A stretch of DNA of 32,916 bases from Rugosibacter sp. (GTDB lineage Bacteria > Pseudomonadota > Gammaproteobacteria > Burkholderiales > Rhodocyclaceae): positions 1 through 32,916 of the forward strand of contig WOZP01000028.1 of assembly GCA_011620215.1 (NCBI GenBank), written 5' to 3'. This document shows, piece after piece, positions 9,480 through 19,205 of this stretch. Made by a program: the position numbers and the translations under genes. Position 1 is the stretch's first letter. Each line of letters opens with the position of its first letter. The notes under the pieces were generated by a model, which saw only the letters and a program-made list of their open reading frames with translations, searched no databases and was not told where the DNA came from.

Positions 9480-10246
9480 TACATTCTGAAGTGCTCGCCG
9501 AGATAAATGCGGCGCACGTTTTCATTATCAACAATCTCGGCGGGATGTCCAGCAGCTAACACGAGCCCATCGTTAATAATGGTGGCTCGATCACAGATAC
9601 CCAGGGTTTCACGCACATTGTGATCGGTAATCAAAACACCAATACCACGTTCTTTCAGAAAGCGGATAATGGATTGGATATCAACTACCGCGATGGGATC
9701 AACGCCAGCAAAGGGTTCATCTAAAAGGATGAAGCGTGGGCGTGTAGCTAACGCACGCGCTATTTCGACCCGTCGTCGTTCGCCACCCGAAAGAGAAATT
9801 GCCAAGCTTTTACGAATATGAGTAATGTGTAATTCTTCTAGTAAAACTTGTAGTCGGTCATCGATTTCTTCTTTTTCAAGATGTTGCAGCTCAAGCACCG
9901 CACGGATATTTTCATCTACGGTCAGTTTTCTAAAGATCGAATTTTCTTGCGGCAAATAAGAGAGGCCGAGGCGCGCACGTTGATGAATCGGCATATGGGT
10001 TAGCCGGTTATGTTCCACATCTTTTTTGCCTTCACTTTCATTATTATCAATGCGAATTTCGCCCCCATCAGCGGCGACCAAACCCACGACCATGTAAAAA
10101 CAGGTAGTTTTTCCTGCGCCGTTGGGGCCGAGTAGGCCAACAACTTCTCCGGCAGCGACTTCAAACGAAACGTCTGTTACGACGGTGCGTGATTTATATT
10201 TCTTGCGCAGGTTATGCGCTGACAGAGTTGTGGTTCCAGCTGTCAT
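9479..10246 (-). CDS. lptB: LPS export ABC transporter ATP-binding protein
   Basis: [51 protein letters not shown] junction with rpoN. Confidence 0.95.
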   Translation of the reverse strand: MTAGTTTLSAHNLRKKYKSRTVVTDVSFEVAAGEVVGLLGPNGAGKTTCFYMVVGLVAADGGEIRIDNNESEGKKDVEHNRLTHMPIHQRARLGLSYLPQENSIFRKLTVDENIRAVLELQHLEKEEIDDRLQVLLEELHITHIRKSLAISLSGGERRRVEIARALATRPRFILLDEPFAGVDPIAVVDIQSIIRFLKERGIGVLITDHNVRETLGICDRATIINDGLVLAAGHPAEIVDNENVRRIYLGEHFRM

Positions 10247-10731
10247 GCGCCTTCTTCTCCCGAAGAAAATTTCTCTTCCACCACCGGGTCTTCAACTCCA
10301 TCCAAAGGGTCTTTGAGCAAGCGTCGAATGGTATCGCTGGCAAACCCACGGGATTGCAGAAAACGGGCTTGACGTGCCCATTCTTTGGAATTGGCGGGAA
10401 CTGCCCCAAACTTTCTGCTCCAAAGGCTGCGGGCGCGAGCCAGGTCGTCTGGCATATCGGCAGCTACGAGAAGCGATTCGACTAATTCGTGGTCAAGACC
10501 TTTGGTTATCATGTGATGTCGCAAGCGCAAGATACCCAAACGGGGTGCTTGGGAACGCACATAGCTTTCCGCAAAGCGGGCATCCGATTGAAGATGGCAA
10601 GCCTGAAGTTCAGCAATCACGGCGTTAATTTCTTCCTGTGTTCCGTGCGCCGCCAATTTATTGGCGAGTTCAGCACGGGTATGTTCGCGCCGAGCGAGGA
10701 GTCTGATCGCCCGGCTACGTAATGCATTCAA
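10243..10731 (-). CDS. recX: Recombination regulatory protein RecX
   Basis: [20 protein letters not shown], downstream of recA; overlaps lptB by 4 bp. Confidence 0.9.
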   Translation of the reverse strand: MNALRSRAIRLLARREHTRAELANKLAAHGTQEEINAVIAELQACHLQSDARFAESYVRSQAPRLGILRLRHHMITKGLDHELVESLLVAADMPDDLARARSLWSRKFGAVPANSKEWARQARFLQSRGFASDTIRRLLKDPLDGVEDPVVEEKFSSGEEGA

Positions 10732-10736
10732 ACGAA

Positions 10737-11765
10737 TTACTCGGCCGCTGGGGTGCTCGGGGAGGTGCTGAGTCCGGCAACACCAACGGCCGCGCGCACT
10801 TTGTTTTCAATCTCAGTGGCAAGCTGGGGACGTTCACGCAGAAAATCGCGTGCGTTGTCTTTGCCTTGACCAATTTTTTCGCCGTTATACGCATACCAGG
10901 CACCGGATTTTTCGACGATCTTGTGCACAACACCCAGTTCGACGATTTCGCCTTCGCGTGAAATGCCTTCCCCGTAGAGAATGTCGAAATGTGCTTCGCG
11001 AAATGGGGGCGCCACCTTGTTCTTGACCACTTTGACGCGGGTTTCGTTACCAATCACCTCGTCACCTTTTTTGATGGCGCCAGTGCGTCGGATATCCATT
11101 CGTACCGAGGCATAAAACTTGAGCGCATTGCCACCAGTGGTTGTTTCGGGGCTGCCAAACATGACGCCGATCTTCATGCGGATCTGGTTGATGAAAATAA
11201 CCAGCGTATTGGTGCGCTTGATGTTCGATGTCAGCTTGCGCAAGGCTTGCGACATCAGCCGTGCTTGCAGGCCCGGTAGTTGGTCACCCATTTCGCCTTC
11301 GATTTCAGCGCGGGGCGTGAGTGCGGCGACCGAATCAATGACCACAAGATCGACGCCACCGGAACGAACCAGCATGTCAGCGATTTCCAGACCCTGTTCG
11401 CCCGTATCGGGTTGCGAGATCAGCATGTCGGGAACATTCACGCCAAGCTTGGCGGCATAGCCGGGGTCGAGTGCATTTTCTGCATCGATATAGGCAGCAA
11501 CCCCACCGGCTTTCTGAATTTCAGCCACTACATGCAAGCATAAGGTGGTTTTGCCGGAAGACTCCGGGCCATAAATTTCAACGACACGACCCCGTGGCAA
11601 ACCGCCGATGCCCAAGGCAATATCCAGTCCCAGAGAGCCTGTCGAGACGGTTTGAATGTCATCGCTGACATTGCCTTCGCCCATTTTCATGATTGAGCCT
11701 TTGCCAAACTGTTTTTCAATCTGGGCTAGTGCGGCTTGAAGTGCTTTGCTTTTATTTTCGTCCAT
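10737..11765 (-). CDS. recA: Recombinase RecA
   Basis: [58 protein letters not shown]. Confidence 0.98.
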   Translation of the reverse strand: MDENKSKALQAALAQIEKQFGKGSIMKMGEGNVSDDIQTVSTGSLGLDIALGIGGLPRGRVVEIYGPESSGKTTLCLHVVAEIQKAGGVAAYIDAENALDPGYAAKLGVNVPDMLISQPDTGEQGLEIADMLVRSGGVDLVVIDSVAALTPRAEIEGEMGDQLPGLQARLMSQALRKLTSNIKRTNTLVIFINQIRMKIGVMFGSPETTTGGNALKFYASVRMDIRRTGAIKKGDEVIGNETRVKVVKNKVAPPFREAHFDILYGEGISREGEIVELGVVHKIVEKSGAWYAYNGEKIGQGKDNARDFLRERPQLATEIENKVRAAVGVAGLSTSPSTPAAE

Positions 11766-11828
11766 GAGTTCTGTCCTAGTAGATAGTTTTGATTATGGCA
11801 TGGATGGCATAGTTTTTGCCGACTTGGC

Positions 11829-12326
11829 TTACTGTGGGCTTTCAACCAGGCGCGCAAGTAATCCGCTAAGCGCATGAATCACCGCCTGACGGCGAATGGC
11901 TTCACGGTCACCTGAAAAACACAGCGTTTCAGCAGAGGGTGGTTGCCCTGCACAACACCAGGCAAAACAGATGGTGCCGATCGGCTTGGCGGCAGACCCG
12001 CCTGCCGGGCCGGCAATGCCGGTAATTGCTAGCGCGTGGGATGCGGAAGAATGCATCAAGGCACCCAGTGCCATTTCTCGCGCTGTGGCTTCACTGACTG
12101 CTCCATGGGTGGCAAGTGTCTGGTCTTGTACGCCTAGCATGTCACTTTTGGCGGCGTTGGAATAAGTGACAAACCCGCGGTCGAACCATGCAGAACTGCC
12201 TGCGGTATGCGTAATGACTTGCGCTGCCCAGCCGCCGGTACAGGATTCTGCCGTGGTAATGGTAGCAATGCGGGTCATGGCGGCTTGACCGATCGCCAGG
12301 GACAAGGTGGCAAGCTCCGCATCCAT
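11829..12326 (-). CDS. pncC: Nicotinamide-nucleotide amidohydrolase / CinA C-terminal domain protein
   Basis: TTAESCTGGWAAQVIT…FDRGFVTYSNAAKSDMLGV…ALAITGIAGPAGGS. Confidence 0.92.
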   Translation of the reverse strand: MDAELATLSLAIGQAAMTRIATITTAESCTGGWAAQVITHTAGSSAWFDRGFVTYSNAAKSDMLGVQDQTLATHGAVSEATAREMALGALMHSSASHALAITGIAGPAGGSAAKPIGTICFAWCCAGQPPSAETLCFSGDREAIRRQAVIHALSGLLARLVESPQ

Positions 12327-12328
12327 GG

Positions 12329-12832
12329 CTAATACCCCACGGAGGTCAGCAGAGTCTTGGCTACAGCCAAGGTGAGTATGGTGTAGCTCGCTGCAATGGC
12401 ATCGTCCATCATCACTCCGAAGCCATTTTTAACTTGGGTATCGAAATAGCGTGCAGGCTGGGGTTTGACAACATCAAAAAAACGGAAGCCCAGAAAGGCC
12501 GCTAATTGCCACCAAAAACTGGTAGGTGTGAATAACAGCACGGCCCAGAATGGCACGATTTCATCCCACACGATGGCTCCATGATCAACTACACCGAGAT
12601 TGCGTCCTGTAATTTGGCAGGCAGAAATACCGATTCCGAAGGCGAGCACAAGAAACAGCACGAATACCAGATCACTGGGCATTTGTCCGCGCAACATGCC
12701 ATAGGTGACCCAGGCAAAAGCGGTTCCAGCCGTGCCGGGGGCAAACCCGGAAAGCCCGCTGCCGAAACCACAGGCGAGGAGATGCGCCGGGTGCTGAAAA
12801 AGAAATTTAAACGGTGGGGCAGGCAGGAACAT
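12329..12832 (-). CDS. pgpA: Phosphatidylglycerophosphatase A
   Basis: ACGFGSGLSGFAPGTAGT; GVVDHGAIVWDEIV; FRFFDVVKPQPARYFD; GFGVMMDDAIAA. Confidence 0.94.
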   Translation of the reverse strand: MFLPAPPFKFLFQHPAHLLACGFGSGLSGFAPGTAGTAFAWVTYGMLRGQMPSDLVFVLFLVLAFGIGISACQITGRNLGVVDHGAIVWDEIVPFWAVLLFTPTSFWWQLAAFLGFRFFDVVKPQPARYFDTQVKNGFGVMMDDAIAASYTILTLAVAKTLLTSVGY

Positions 12833-12846
12833 AGGTGTTAGAAAAA

Positions 12847-13791
12847 TTAAAGGAAATGGTCAAAACCGTGGCGCGTTGGGGTAATGGGTAATCCCTGGTC
12901 ATCGTGAATAACAAGCCTGTCTGATGTGTTTGGCACAGAGGAGGTAATAGTGCCAATGCAGGTGAGCGGTAAATCGATTTCAACCGCCAAGGGGGTCATA
13001 AAGCGGCGATGCGCTGCGGGAAGCGTGAAAATCAGTTCGTAGTCATCGCCTCCCGAAAGATAACAATCGCGCGCTAATCCGGCGGGCGGCAGATGCGGTA
13101 TATGGAGCTTTGCTGCGCAGTGCGAGGCTGTCAGGATGTGCCCGAGATCAGCGAGTAAACCATCGGAAACATCAATCGCTGCAGTGGCTAAGCCACGCAA
13201 TGCCAAGCCGAGCACCACCCGTGGTTGCGGGCGATGCAGGGCTGCCAGGCATTGATCCAGCTGCGGTTCGGCAAGCGTTATGCGGCCTTGTAAATGGGCT
13301 AATCCGAGGGCTGCGCGTCCAGGGGTGCCAGAGACCCAGATCGAGTCGCCCACTTGCGCACCACTGCGCAACAGTGCGGCTCCCGCAGGGACCTCACCCA
13401 TGATCGTGACACAAAAGGCCCGTGGTCCACGGGTGGTGTCGCCACCGATGAGGTCGATTTTGAATGCCTCGGCGCAGGCAAAAAAGCCACGTGAAAAAGC
13501 ATCGAGCCAATCAAGAGTCGGCGCTGGCAATGCGGCGGCCAGTGTTGCCCAGCGAGGTGTGGCACCCATGGCAGCCATGTCGGAGACATTGACGGCCAGG
13601 GTTTTCCAGCCGAGGTCGAAGGGCTCGGTGTTGGCGAGAAAATGCGTGCCTTCTACGAGCAGGTCGGTTGAGATGACGAGCTCACAGCCAGGTGTCGGGG
13701 CAATCAACGCCGCATCATCACCCACACCCAGCAGCGTATGGGACGTTGGACGAACAAAAAACTGGCGGATCAGCTCGAACTCAGACGGCAT
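12847..13791 (-). CDS. thiL: Thiamine-monophosphate kinase
   Basis: MPSEFELIRQFF…GVGDDAALI…VEGTHF…NVSDMAAMGATPRW…DLIGGDTTRGP; start set at ATG 13791 rather than the longer TTG-initiated ORF. Confidence 0.93.
   Translation of the reverse strand: MPSEFELIRQFFVRPTSHTLLGVGDDAALIAPTPGCELVISTDLLVEGTHFLANTEPFDLGWKTLAVNVSDMAAMGATPRWATLAAALPAPTLDWLDAFSRGFFACAEAFKIDLIGGDTTRGPRAFCVTIMGEVPAGAALLRSGAQVGDSIWVSGTPGRAALGLAHLQGRITLAEPQLDQCLAALHRPQPRVVLGLALRGLATAAIDVSDGLLADLGHILTASHCAAKLHIPHLPPAGLARDCYLSGGDDYELIFTLPAAHRRFMTPLAVEIDLPLTCIGTITSSVPNTSDRLVIHDDQGLPITPTRHGFDHFL
13513..13538 (+). repeat. Dispersed repeat copy 2 (AAGAGTCGGCGCTGGCAATGCGGCGG), inside thiL
   Basis: Shares AGTCGGCGCTGG…ATGCGGCG with the other copies. 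Confidence 0.55.
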
Positions 13792-13813
13792 GAGAAATTC
13801 GCATGAGAAATTC
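13788..13813. repeat. Perfect 13-bp tandem duplication (GCATGAGAAATTC x2) covering the thiL start codon
   Basis: Read directly: gcatgagaaattc|gcatgagaaattc. Confidence 0.95.
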
Positions 13814-13825
13814 CTCTGCGGCAGG

Positions 13826-14260
13826 TTAGCGCTGTTGAACCTCAACCGTGCGCAACACCGCAGCCATTTTGTCCAGTACGCCGTTCACAAACTTGTGCCC
13901 ATCGGTGCCGCCAAAGGTTTTGGTGAGCTCAACACACTCATTGATGATGACGCGATAAGGGGTTTCCAAATGAAAGCGAAACTCGCAGGCACCCAGGAGC
14001 AACACGCTGCGCTCAATGGGCGAGATTTCATTCCACGGACGGGCAATATGTGGCGTGATATCGGCTTGCAATATTTCTGCTTGAGCCAGTGTTTCATGCA
14101 ACAGCTGAAGGTAGAGCGCGTTATCCGCTTTGTGAAAGCCGGTCACGCTTTCGGCTTGTACTTGAATGGCGGCTTCATCCTGGCCGCCCACCTGTCTTTG
14201 GTATAAACCTTGGACTACAAATTCGCGTGCCCGATGACGTGCTGAATTGCTGCTACTCAT
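13826..14260 (-). CDS. nusB: Transcription antitermination factor NusB
   Basis: RAREFVVQGLYQRQVGG…ERSVLLLGACEFRFHLETPYRVIINECVELTKTFGGTDGHKFVNGVLDKMA. Confidence 0.96.
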   Translation of the reverse strand: MSSSNSARHRAREFVVQGLYQRQVGGQDEAAIQVQAESVTGFHKADNALYLQLLHETLAQAEILQADITPHIARPWNEISPIERSVLLLGACEFRFHLETPYRVIINECVELTKTFGGTDGHKFVNGVLDKMAAVLRTVEVQQR

Positions 14261-14721
14261 TATTTTTTTATCCTGCGTAACAGTTGCGCCATTTCAATAG
14301 CTGCCGCCGCTGCTTCTGTCCCTTTTGGGACCATGCGTGCCAGTGCTTGATCATCGTTTTCTGTGGTCAGCACGGCATTGGCAATTGGCACGCCGGTGTT
14401 TAGCTGCACATCGGTAATGCCCCGGGCGGATTCGTTGGAAACAATTTCAAAATGATAAGTTTCCCCGCGAATCACGGCGCCGAGCGCAACGAGTGCATCG
14501 AAGTTGCCGCTTTGCGCAAGTGCCTGCAGCGCCAAGGGAATCTCCAGCGCACCGGGGACGGTGACATAGGTGATATCTGAGGCTGCTACCTGCATGTGTG
14601 CCAAGCCAGCCAGGCACCCGGAGCGCAAGCCCTCGCCGATGGGTTCATTGAAGCGGCTTTGCACGATGCCGATGCGCAAGCCGTGACCGTTGAGATGGGG
14701 TTCTATTTCGTGAATACTCAT
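14260..14721 (-). CDS. ribH: 6,7-dimethyl-8-ribityllumazine synthase
   Basis: [43 protein letters not shown]; start MSIHEIEPH at 14721. Confidence 0.96.
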   Translation of the reverse strand: MSIHEIEPHLNGHGLRIGIVQSRFNEPIGEGLRSGCLAGLAHMQVAASDITYVTVPGALEIPLALQALAQSGNFDALVALGAVIRGETYHFEIVSNESARGITDVQLNTGVPIANAVLTTENDDQALARMVPKGTEAAAAAIEMAQLLRRIKK

Positions 14722-14759
14722 CGTGGGTGTCTCGCTTGATTCTTGCAAGTTTGTTTTTA

Positions 14760-15851
14760 TCAAGGAGCAAAATGCCCGCAGATTTCCAGGCCAAAGCCTG
14801 CCATGCTGGGCATTTTGCGTGGGTTAGACATCAGGCGCATTTTGCCCACGCCTAATTCGCGCAGAATTTGCGCGCCGATGCCATATAAACGTGGATCCCA
14901 TTTGCCACCTGTCCCGTGTGAGGTCGAATCAACCTGCAGTGCCATGAGCATGTCCTGGGTAGACGCCGCATGATGCAGCATGACGACAACGCCGTGGTCT
15001 GAGGCGGCAATCTGGCGCAAGGCAAAATCAATGCTGAAGCTGTGTCGTGCATTTTGTACCCCAAGAAAATCCAGCACAGACACGGCTTCATGCACCCGCA
15101 CAAGGGTTTCTTGATCGGCAGTAATTTCGCCATGAGAGAGCGCCAGATGGCTGTCGCCACTGGTTGTGTCGATAAAAGCACGCAGCCTGAATGTGCCCTG
15201 AGCGCAGGTGATTTCTCTGTCAGCTACGCATTCGACTAGTGTTTCAGTTTCTGAGCGGTAATGAATCAAATCGCGGATGGTGCCAATTTTTAGTTGATGC
15301 TGGGCGGCGAATTCAAGGAGATCAGGCAACCGTGCCATGCTGCCATCATCCTTGAGAATTTCGCAGATAACGGCTGCGGGCTCACAACCCGCCATGTGTG
15401 CCAGATCGCAACCCGCTTCGGTGTGGCCGGCACGAACCAGTACGCCGCCAGGCTGGGCGGCGATCGGGAAAATATGGCCCGGTTGAACAATATCTTCAGT
15501 GCGGGCGTTTTTGGCGACAGCCACTTGTACTGTGCGGGCGCGGTCGTGGGCTGATATGCCGGTGGTGACACCTGTTGCCGCTTCGATCGAGGTGGTAAAA
15601 GCCGTGCTGAACATGCTTTTATTGTGGCGCGTCATGGGCGACAGGCCCAGTTGCTGGCAGCGCGCTTCGGTGAGTGTCAAGCAGACCAAGCCGCGGGCAT
15701 GCTTGACCATGAAGTTGATCATTTCAGGCGTGATGTGTTGCGCCGCGCACACGAGATCACCTTCGTTTTCACGGTCTTCTTCGTCGACAAGAATCACCAT
15801 GCGACCAGCGCGAATCTCGGCAATGATGTCCTGGGTGGGGCTAATGTTCAT
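14760..15851 (-). CDS. ribB: 3,4-dihydroxy-2-butanone-4-phosphate synthase fused to a degenerate GTP cyclohydrolase II domain (RibBX-like)
   Basis: N-terminal DHBPS motifs [40 protein letters not shown]; the C-terminal RibA-like domain lacks the Zn-binding Cys motifs. Confidence 0.92.
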   Translation of the reverse strand: MNISPTQDIIAEIRAGRMVILVDEEDRENEGDLVCAAQHITPEMINFMVKHARGLVCLTLTEARCQQLGLSPMTRHNKSMFSTAFTTSIEAATGVTTGISAHDRARTVQVAVAKNARTEDIVQPGHIFPIAAQPGGVLVRAGHTEAGCDLAHMAGCEPAAVICEILKDDGSMARLPDLLEFAAQHQLKIGTIRDLIHYRSETETLVECVADREITCAQGTFRLRAFIDTTSGDSHLALSHGEITADQETLVRVHEAVSVLDFLGVQNARHSFSIDFALRQIAASDHGVVVMLHHAASTQDMLMALQVDSTSHGTGGKWDPRLYGIGAQILRELGVGKMRLMSNPRKMPSMAGFGLEICGHFAP

Positions 15852-15902
15852 GGCGAAAGTCAAAAAATGTAACAGGAAAGATGCGTATTCTACGCCCCCC
15901 AG

Positions 15903-16547
15903 TTACCCCGCTGTCACGCCGTTGGCGATAAGTATCCGCTCTACATAGCGTGCGATGAGGTCAATTTCAAGATTCACGCGGCTGCCCACGCGCAGATGAT
16001 GCAGCGTGGTCATGGCCATGGTGTGCGGGATCAGGTTGATCGAAAAGTGATGCATAGCGGTATCCCCTGGTACGGCGTTGGTGATACGGTTTGTGGTGAG
16101 CGATACGCCATTCACGGTGATCGAGCCTTTGGGGGCGATGGTTTTCGCGAGTTCTTGCGGGACGCGAATGACCAGCTCGTGCGATTCGCCCACGGGCGCG
16201 AGGCGGATGACTTCACCGACGCCATCCACATGGCCTGCAACCAGATGCCCGCCCAGCCGGTCGGACAGGCGCAACGCCTTTTCAAGGTTCAATTCACTGA
16301 CCCCATCCACTCCACCCGCGCCATCCAGTCCTACCGTGCAATTCAGGGTTTCACGCGAGACATCGACTTGATAGGTGGCGCCTTCTTTACTGATGACTGT
16401 GAGGCAGACACCATTATGCGCAATGGAATCCCCCAGTGCGACGTCGGATAGATCCAGCGTGGGCGCCTGTATCGTTAAGCGCAGCCCCGTTTCAAGCGGA
16501 GTGACCTGGGTAATGCTGCCAATGGCGGAAATAATGCCGGTAAACAT
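15903..16547 (-). CDS. ribE: Riboflavin synthase, alpha subunit
   Basis: MFTGIISAIGSITQV; duplicated lumazine-binding domains (SIAHNGVCLTV / SITVNGVSLTT; GHLVAGHVDGVGE); start at CAT 16545-16547. Confidence 0.95.
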   Translation of the reverse strand: MFTGIISAIGSITQVTPLETGLRLTIQAPTLDLSDVALGDSIAHNGVCLTVISKEGATYQVDVSRETLNCTVGLDGAGGVDGVSELNLEKALRLSDRLGGHLVAGHVDGVGEVIRLAPVGESHELVIRVPQELAKTIAPKGSITVNGVSLTTNRITNAVPGDTAMHHFSINLIPHTMAMTTLHHLRVGSRVNLEIDLIARYVERILIANGVTAG

Positions 16548-16581
16548 AGATAGTGGGTTCGCGATGAGGTGAAATAAATGA

Positions 16582-18462
16582 TTAGTGAGCAGCGCGTTCA
16601 AGTTGTTGCAAAAACTGTTCGGCATTTTGGAAGCCGACAACACGCTGGCCGAATTTTTCGCGGCCTTGGGCGTCAAAGAAAATAATTCCCGGTGGGCCGA
16701 ACAAGCCGAAGCGGGCAAGCAGCATACGATCAGCGGCGTTATTTTCGGTGACATCAGCTTGCAGCAGAACAAAATCCTGCATGCGTTTTGCCACGTCAGC
16801 CTGTGTAAAGGTAAAGCGTTCCATTTCCTTGCAACTGATGCACCATTCGGCCCAGAAGTCGAGCATCACGGGTTTTTTTGTGGTTTGTGCGACGGTTTGC
16901 AGTTGCGCGTCGAGCTCGGCAAGTGTGTGGATTTTAATAAAAGTCGGCGCTGGTGATACGGTGGATAGGGAGGATTCAGTGCTATCGGCAGGTGACTCCT
17001 GTGCGGCGCTGCGGCGCAAAAAATCCAGGGGCTGCAACGGGTCTTTACTGCCACCGAGTACGCCCAGCAGCATCGCGATACCGCCCAACAAGATGACAAC
17101 GCCTATCCCTTTACCCAGACGGTGCATGCCATGCGCATGTGCAGGCAAAGGGTCAAGGGCCGACAGAAACACGGCAGGAATAATCAACAATAACGCCCAG
17201 CCCAGCATGGATATCCAGATGGGCAAGACAGGGGACGCCAACCACAGTGCGGTGGCCAGCATGAGCACGCCAAAAAACTGTTTTACCGCTTCCATCCACG
17301 GCCCTGATTTTGGCAACAATGAGCGCGAGAAAGTGCCTACCAGCAACAGGGGTGCGCCCATGCCCAGCGCCAGCGAAAACAGCGCTGCACCGCCAAGCAG
17401 CGCGTCTCCTGTCTGGGCGATGTACAGCAGCGCGCCTGCCAACGGGGCGGCCACACAAGGGCCGACAATTAACGCGGATAACGCTCCCATCAGCGCAATG
17501 GCCCAGGCGGAGCCACCCTGCCGGTTGGCAGTATTGGCCAGCCGACTTTGCAAGGCGGAGGGCAGCTGCAATTCGTAAAAGCCGAACATTGAAAATGCCA
17601 GCGCGACAAAGATCAGCGCAAAGCCCCCCAGTACCCAGCCATTTTGTAACGCGCTGGTGAGTAGGGCGCCGGAAAATCCTGCCGCCACGCCGGCCGCAGC
17701 ATAGGTGATGGCCATGCCCAGCACATAGGCCAAAGACAACATGAAGGCGCGCCCGTGGCTTACCGCATGGCCGTGATTCACAATGATGCCGGACAAAATC
17801 GGGATCATCGGAAACACGCAGGGAGTGAGCGAGAGGAGCAAGCCAAAACCAAAAAAACTGAGCACGATCAACGACCAATGGCCGCCTTTGAGTAGATGTG
17901 TGATACGCGAGCTTTCATCGCCGGAAGTTGCTGCCGCGTTGGCTGTTGCCGTGGGCGTTGGCGATGCGCTCGGCGCGCCAGCAACTACTTGGGGCAGGGT
18001 GATCGGTGCGGTATAGGTTTGTGGCGGATAGCAGATACCGCCATCCCAGCATCCTTGGGCAACTGCCTGCAAGATGATGGTGTGCGGTGCGTCAGTAGCC
18101 GTCATGGCATTTTCAAGCGTGTTCAGCGGCAGGCGAACAGTGACTTCCTGGCGATAAGTTTCGACCGTGCCAAACAGATCATCCTGTTTCATTTTGCCTG
18201 GCGGAAATTGCGCTTTACCGAGTTCGTGGGCAGGCTTTTCATCAGCTGAATTTGTCGAGAGATGAAAAGCAAATTTATTGCGGTAAAGGTAGTAACCCTC
18301 CGCAATCTGCCAGCGGGCTTCTAGCGTGTGCGCATCCACCGCGCGTGCCGAGAAGATGAATGCTTGCGCTGGCGACAAGGGTTCAGCGGCGAAGCTGAGT
18401 CCATTGACACTAATCATCATGAAGAAAAAAACTTGCAGGATGGGTTTGAGCAGGCTCAGCAT
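16582..18462 (-). CDS. dsbD: Thiol:disulfide interchange protein DsbD
   Basis: N-terminal CWDGGICYPP; TM-domain LTPCVFPMIPIL and VGPCVAAPLAGALL; C-terminal DFWAEWCISCKEMERFTF. Confidence 0.96.
   Translation of the reverse strand: MLSLLKPILQVFFFMMISVNGLSFAAEPLSPAQAFIFSARAVDAHTLEARWQIAEGYYLYRNKFAFHLSTNSADEKPAHELGKAQFPPGKMKQDDLFGTVETYRQEVTVRLPLNTLENAMTATDAPHTIILQAVAQGCWDGGICYPPQTYTAPITLPQVVAGAPSASPTPTATANAAATSGDESSRITHLLKGGHWSLIVLSFFGFGLLLSLTPCVFPMIPILSGIIVNHGHAVSHGRAFMLSLAYVLGMAITYAAAGVAAGFSGALLTSALQNGWVLGGFALIFVALAFSMFGFYELQLPSALQSRLANTANRQGGSAWAIALMGALSALIVGPCVAAPLAGALLYIAQTGDALLGGAALFSLALGMGAPLLLVGTFSRSLLPKSGPWMEAVKQFFGVLMLATALWLASPVLPIWISMLGWALLLIIPAVFLSALDPLPAHAHGMHRLGKGIGVVILLGGIAMLLGVLGGSKDPLQPLDFLRRSAAQESPADSTESSLSTVSPAPTFIKIHTLAELDAQLQTVAQTTKKPVMLDFWAEWCISCKEMERFTFTQADVAKRMQDFVLLQADVTENNAADRMLLARFGLFGPPGIIFFDAQGREKFGQRVVGFQNAEQFLQQLERAAH
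16939..16963 (+). repeat. Dispersed repeat copy 3 (AAAAGTCGGCGCTGGTGATACGGTG), inside dsbD linker
   Basis: 15-mer AAAGTCGGCGCTGGT identical to copies 5 and 6. Confidence 0.65.
17951..17968 (+). repeat. Possible degenerate seventh copy (GTGGGCGTTGGCGATGCG), inside dsbD
   Basis: 16 of 18 positions match GTCGGCGTTGGTGATGCG of copy 4; the A-run is missing. Confidence 0.3.
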
Positions 18463-18809
18463 GGGGTGTCCTGGGTAAGCGTTTCGCGAGCGATCCAGGC
18501 TAAATAGTCCGGCAGACCGCGCTCGATGGGAAGAGCGATGATTTCTGGCAGGGTATAGGGGTGACGGGCACGAAGCGCTGTTTCAAGCTGGGCATAGCGC
18601 GCCGCAGTGGTTTTGATGATGAGCGGTATTTCGCTGGTTTGTTCAATGCAATTTTCCCAGCGATAAACCGATTGCGCAGCGGACAGAATGGTAACGCAGG
18701 CAGCCAGATGCTCCGCCAATAATTCAGTTGCCAAGGCTTGCGCGCTGGCTTGGTCCGGCAGGGTTGTCAAGACAAGCAATACTTGAGTGGGGTTTTGAAC
18801 AGAATCCAT
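18456..18809 (-). CDS. cutA: Divalent cation tolerance protein CutA
   Basis: AACVTILSAAQSVYRWENCIEQTSEIPLIIKTTAARYAQLE…HPYTLPEIIALPIERGLPDYLAWI. Confidence 0.95.
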   Translation of the reverse strand: MDSVQNPTQVLLVLTTLPDQASAQALATELLAEHLAACVTILSAAQSVYRWENCIEQTSEIPLIIKTTAARYAQLETALRARHPYTLPEIIALPIERGLPDYLAWIARETLTQDTPC

Positions 18810-18851
18810 CGGGCTATTCTACCTTTGCTCGATTTCCATCAGGCCGTTTGA

Positions 18852-19205
18852 CTATGAGCGACTCTCGGGCGAGGGCTTGAGTACGGGATATTTCTTGGCG
18901 TTCTTGACAATTTTTTCTTGTGCTGCGGCGAGCGGGTCGATATCCAGTACATCGGCTAACTGCACGAGATACATCAAGACATCGGCGATTTCGTCGGCTA
19001 CTGCGGATTTTTTTTCAGGGTCAAGCGCGTGGCTTTCTTCAGCGGTTGCCCATTGAAAGTGTTCAACAATTTCAGCCGCTTCCTTGATCAAGGCCATGCT
19101 CAAATTTTTTGGCGTGTGAAAAGGCTGCCACTGACGTGCCGTACAAAAGATACGGAGCGCATCACGCAGGCTGGTGAGATCATGGATGTCAGAGACTTTG
19201 GTCAT
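18852..19205 (-). CDS. MazG-like nucleotide pyrophosphohydrolase (RS21-C6/dCTPase type)
   Basis: RQWQPFHTPKNLSMALIKEAAEIVEHFQW…DEIADVLMYLVQLADVLDID. Confidence 0.88.
   Translation of the reverse strand: MTKVSDIHDLTSLRDALRIFCTARQWQPFHTPKNLSMALIKEAAEIVEHFQWATAEESHALDPEKKSAVADEIADVLMYLVQLADVLDIDPLAAAQEKIVKNAKKYPVLKPSPESRS

Noticed and set aside
13280-14206. 308-aa plus-strand ORF
   Set aside because: Antisense to thiL/nusB, which have clear family motifs; composition is typical of a GC-rich shadow ORF.
16548-16581. FMN riboswitch upstream of ribE
   Set aside because: Only about 34 bp separate dsbD and ribE, too short for an RFN element, and no RFN-like conserved blocks were seen.
16748-17578. 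276-aa plus-strand ORF and the 241-aa minus ORF at 17153-17878
   Set aside because: Both overlap dsbD in other frames; DsbD has all catalytic Cys motifs in its own frame.
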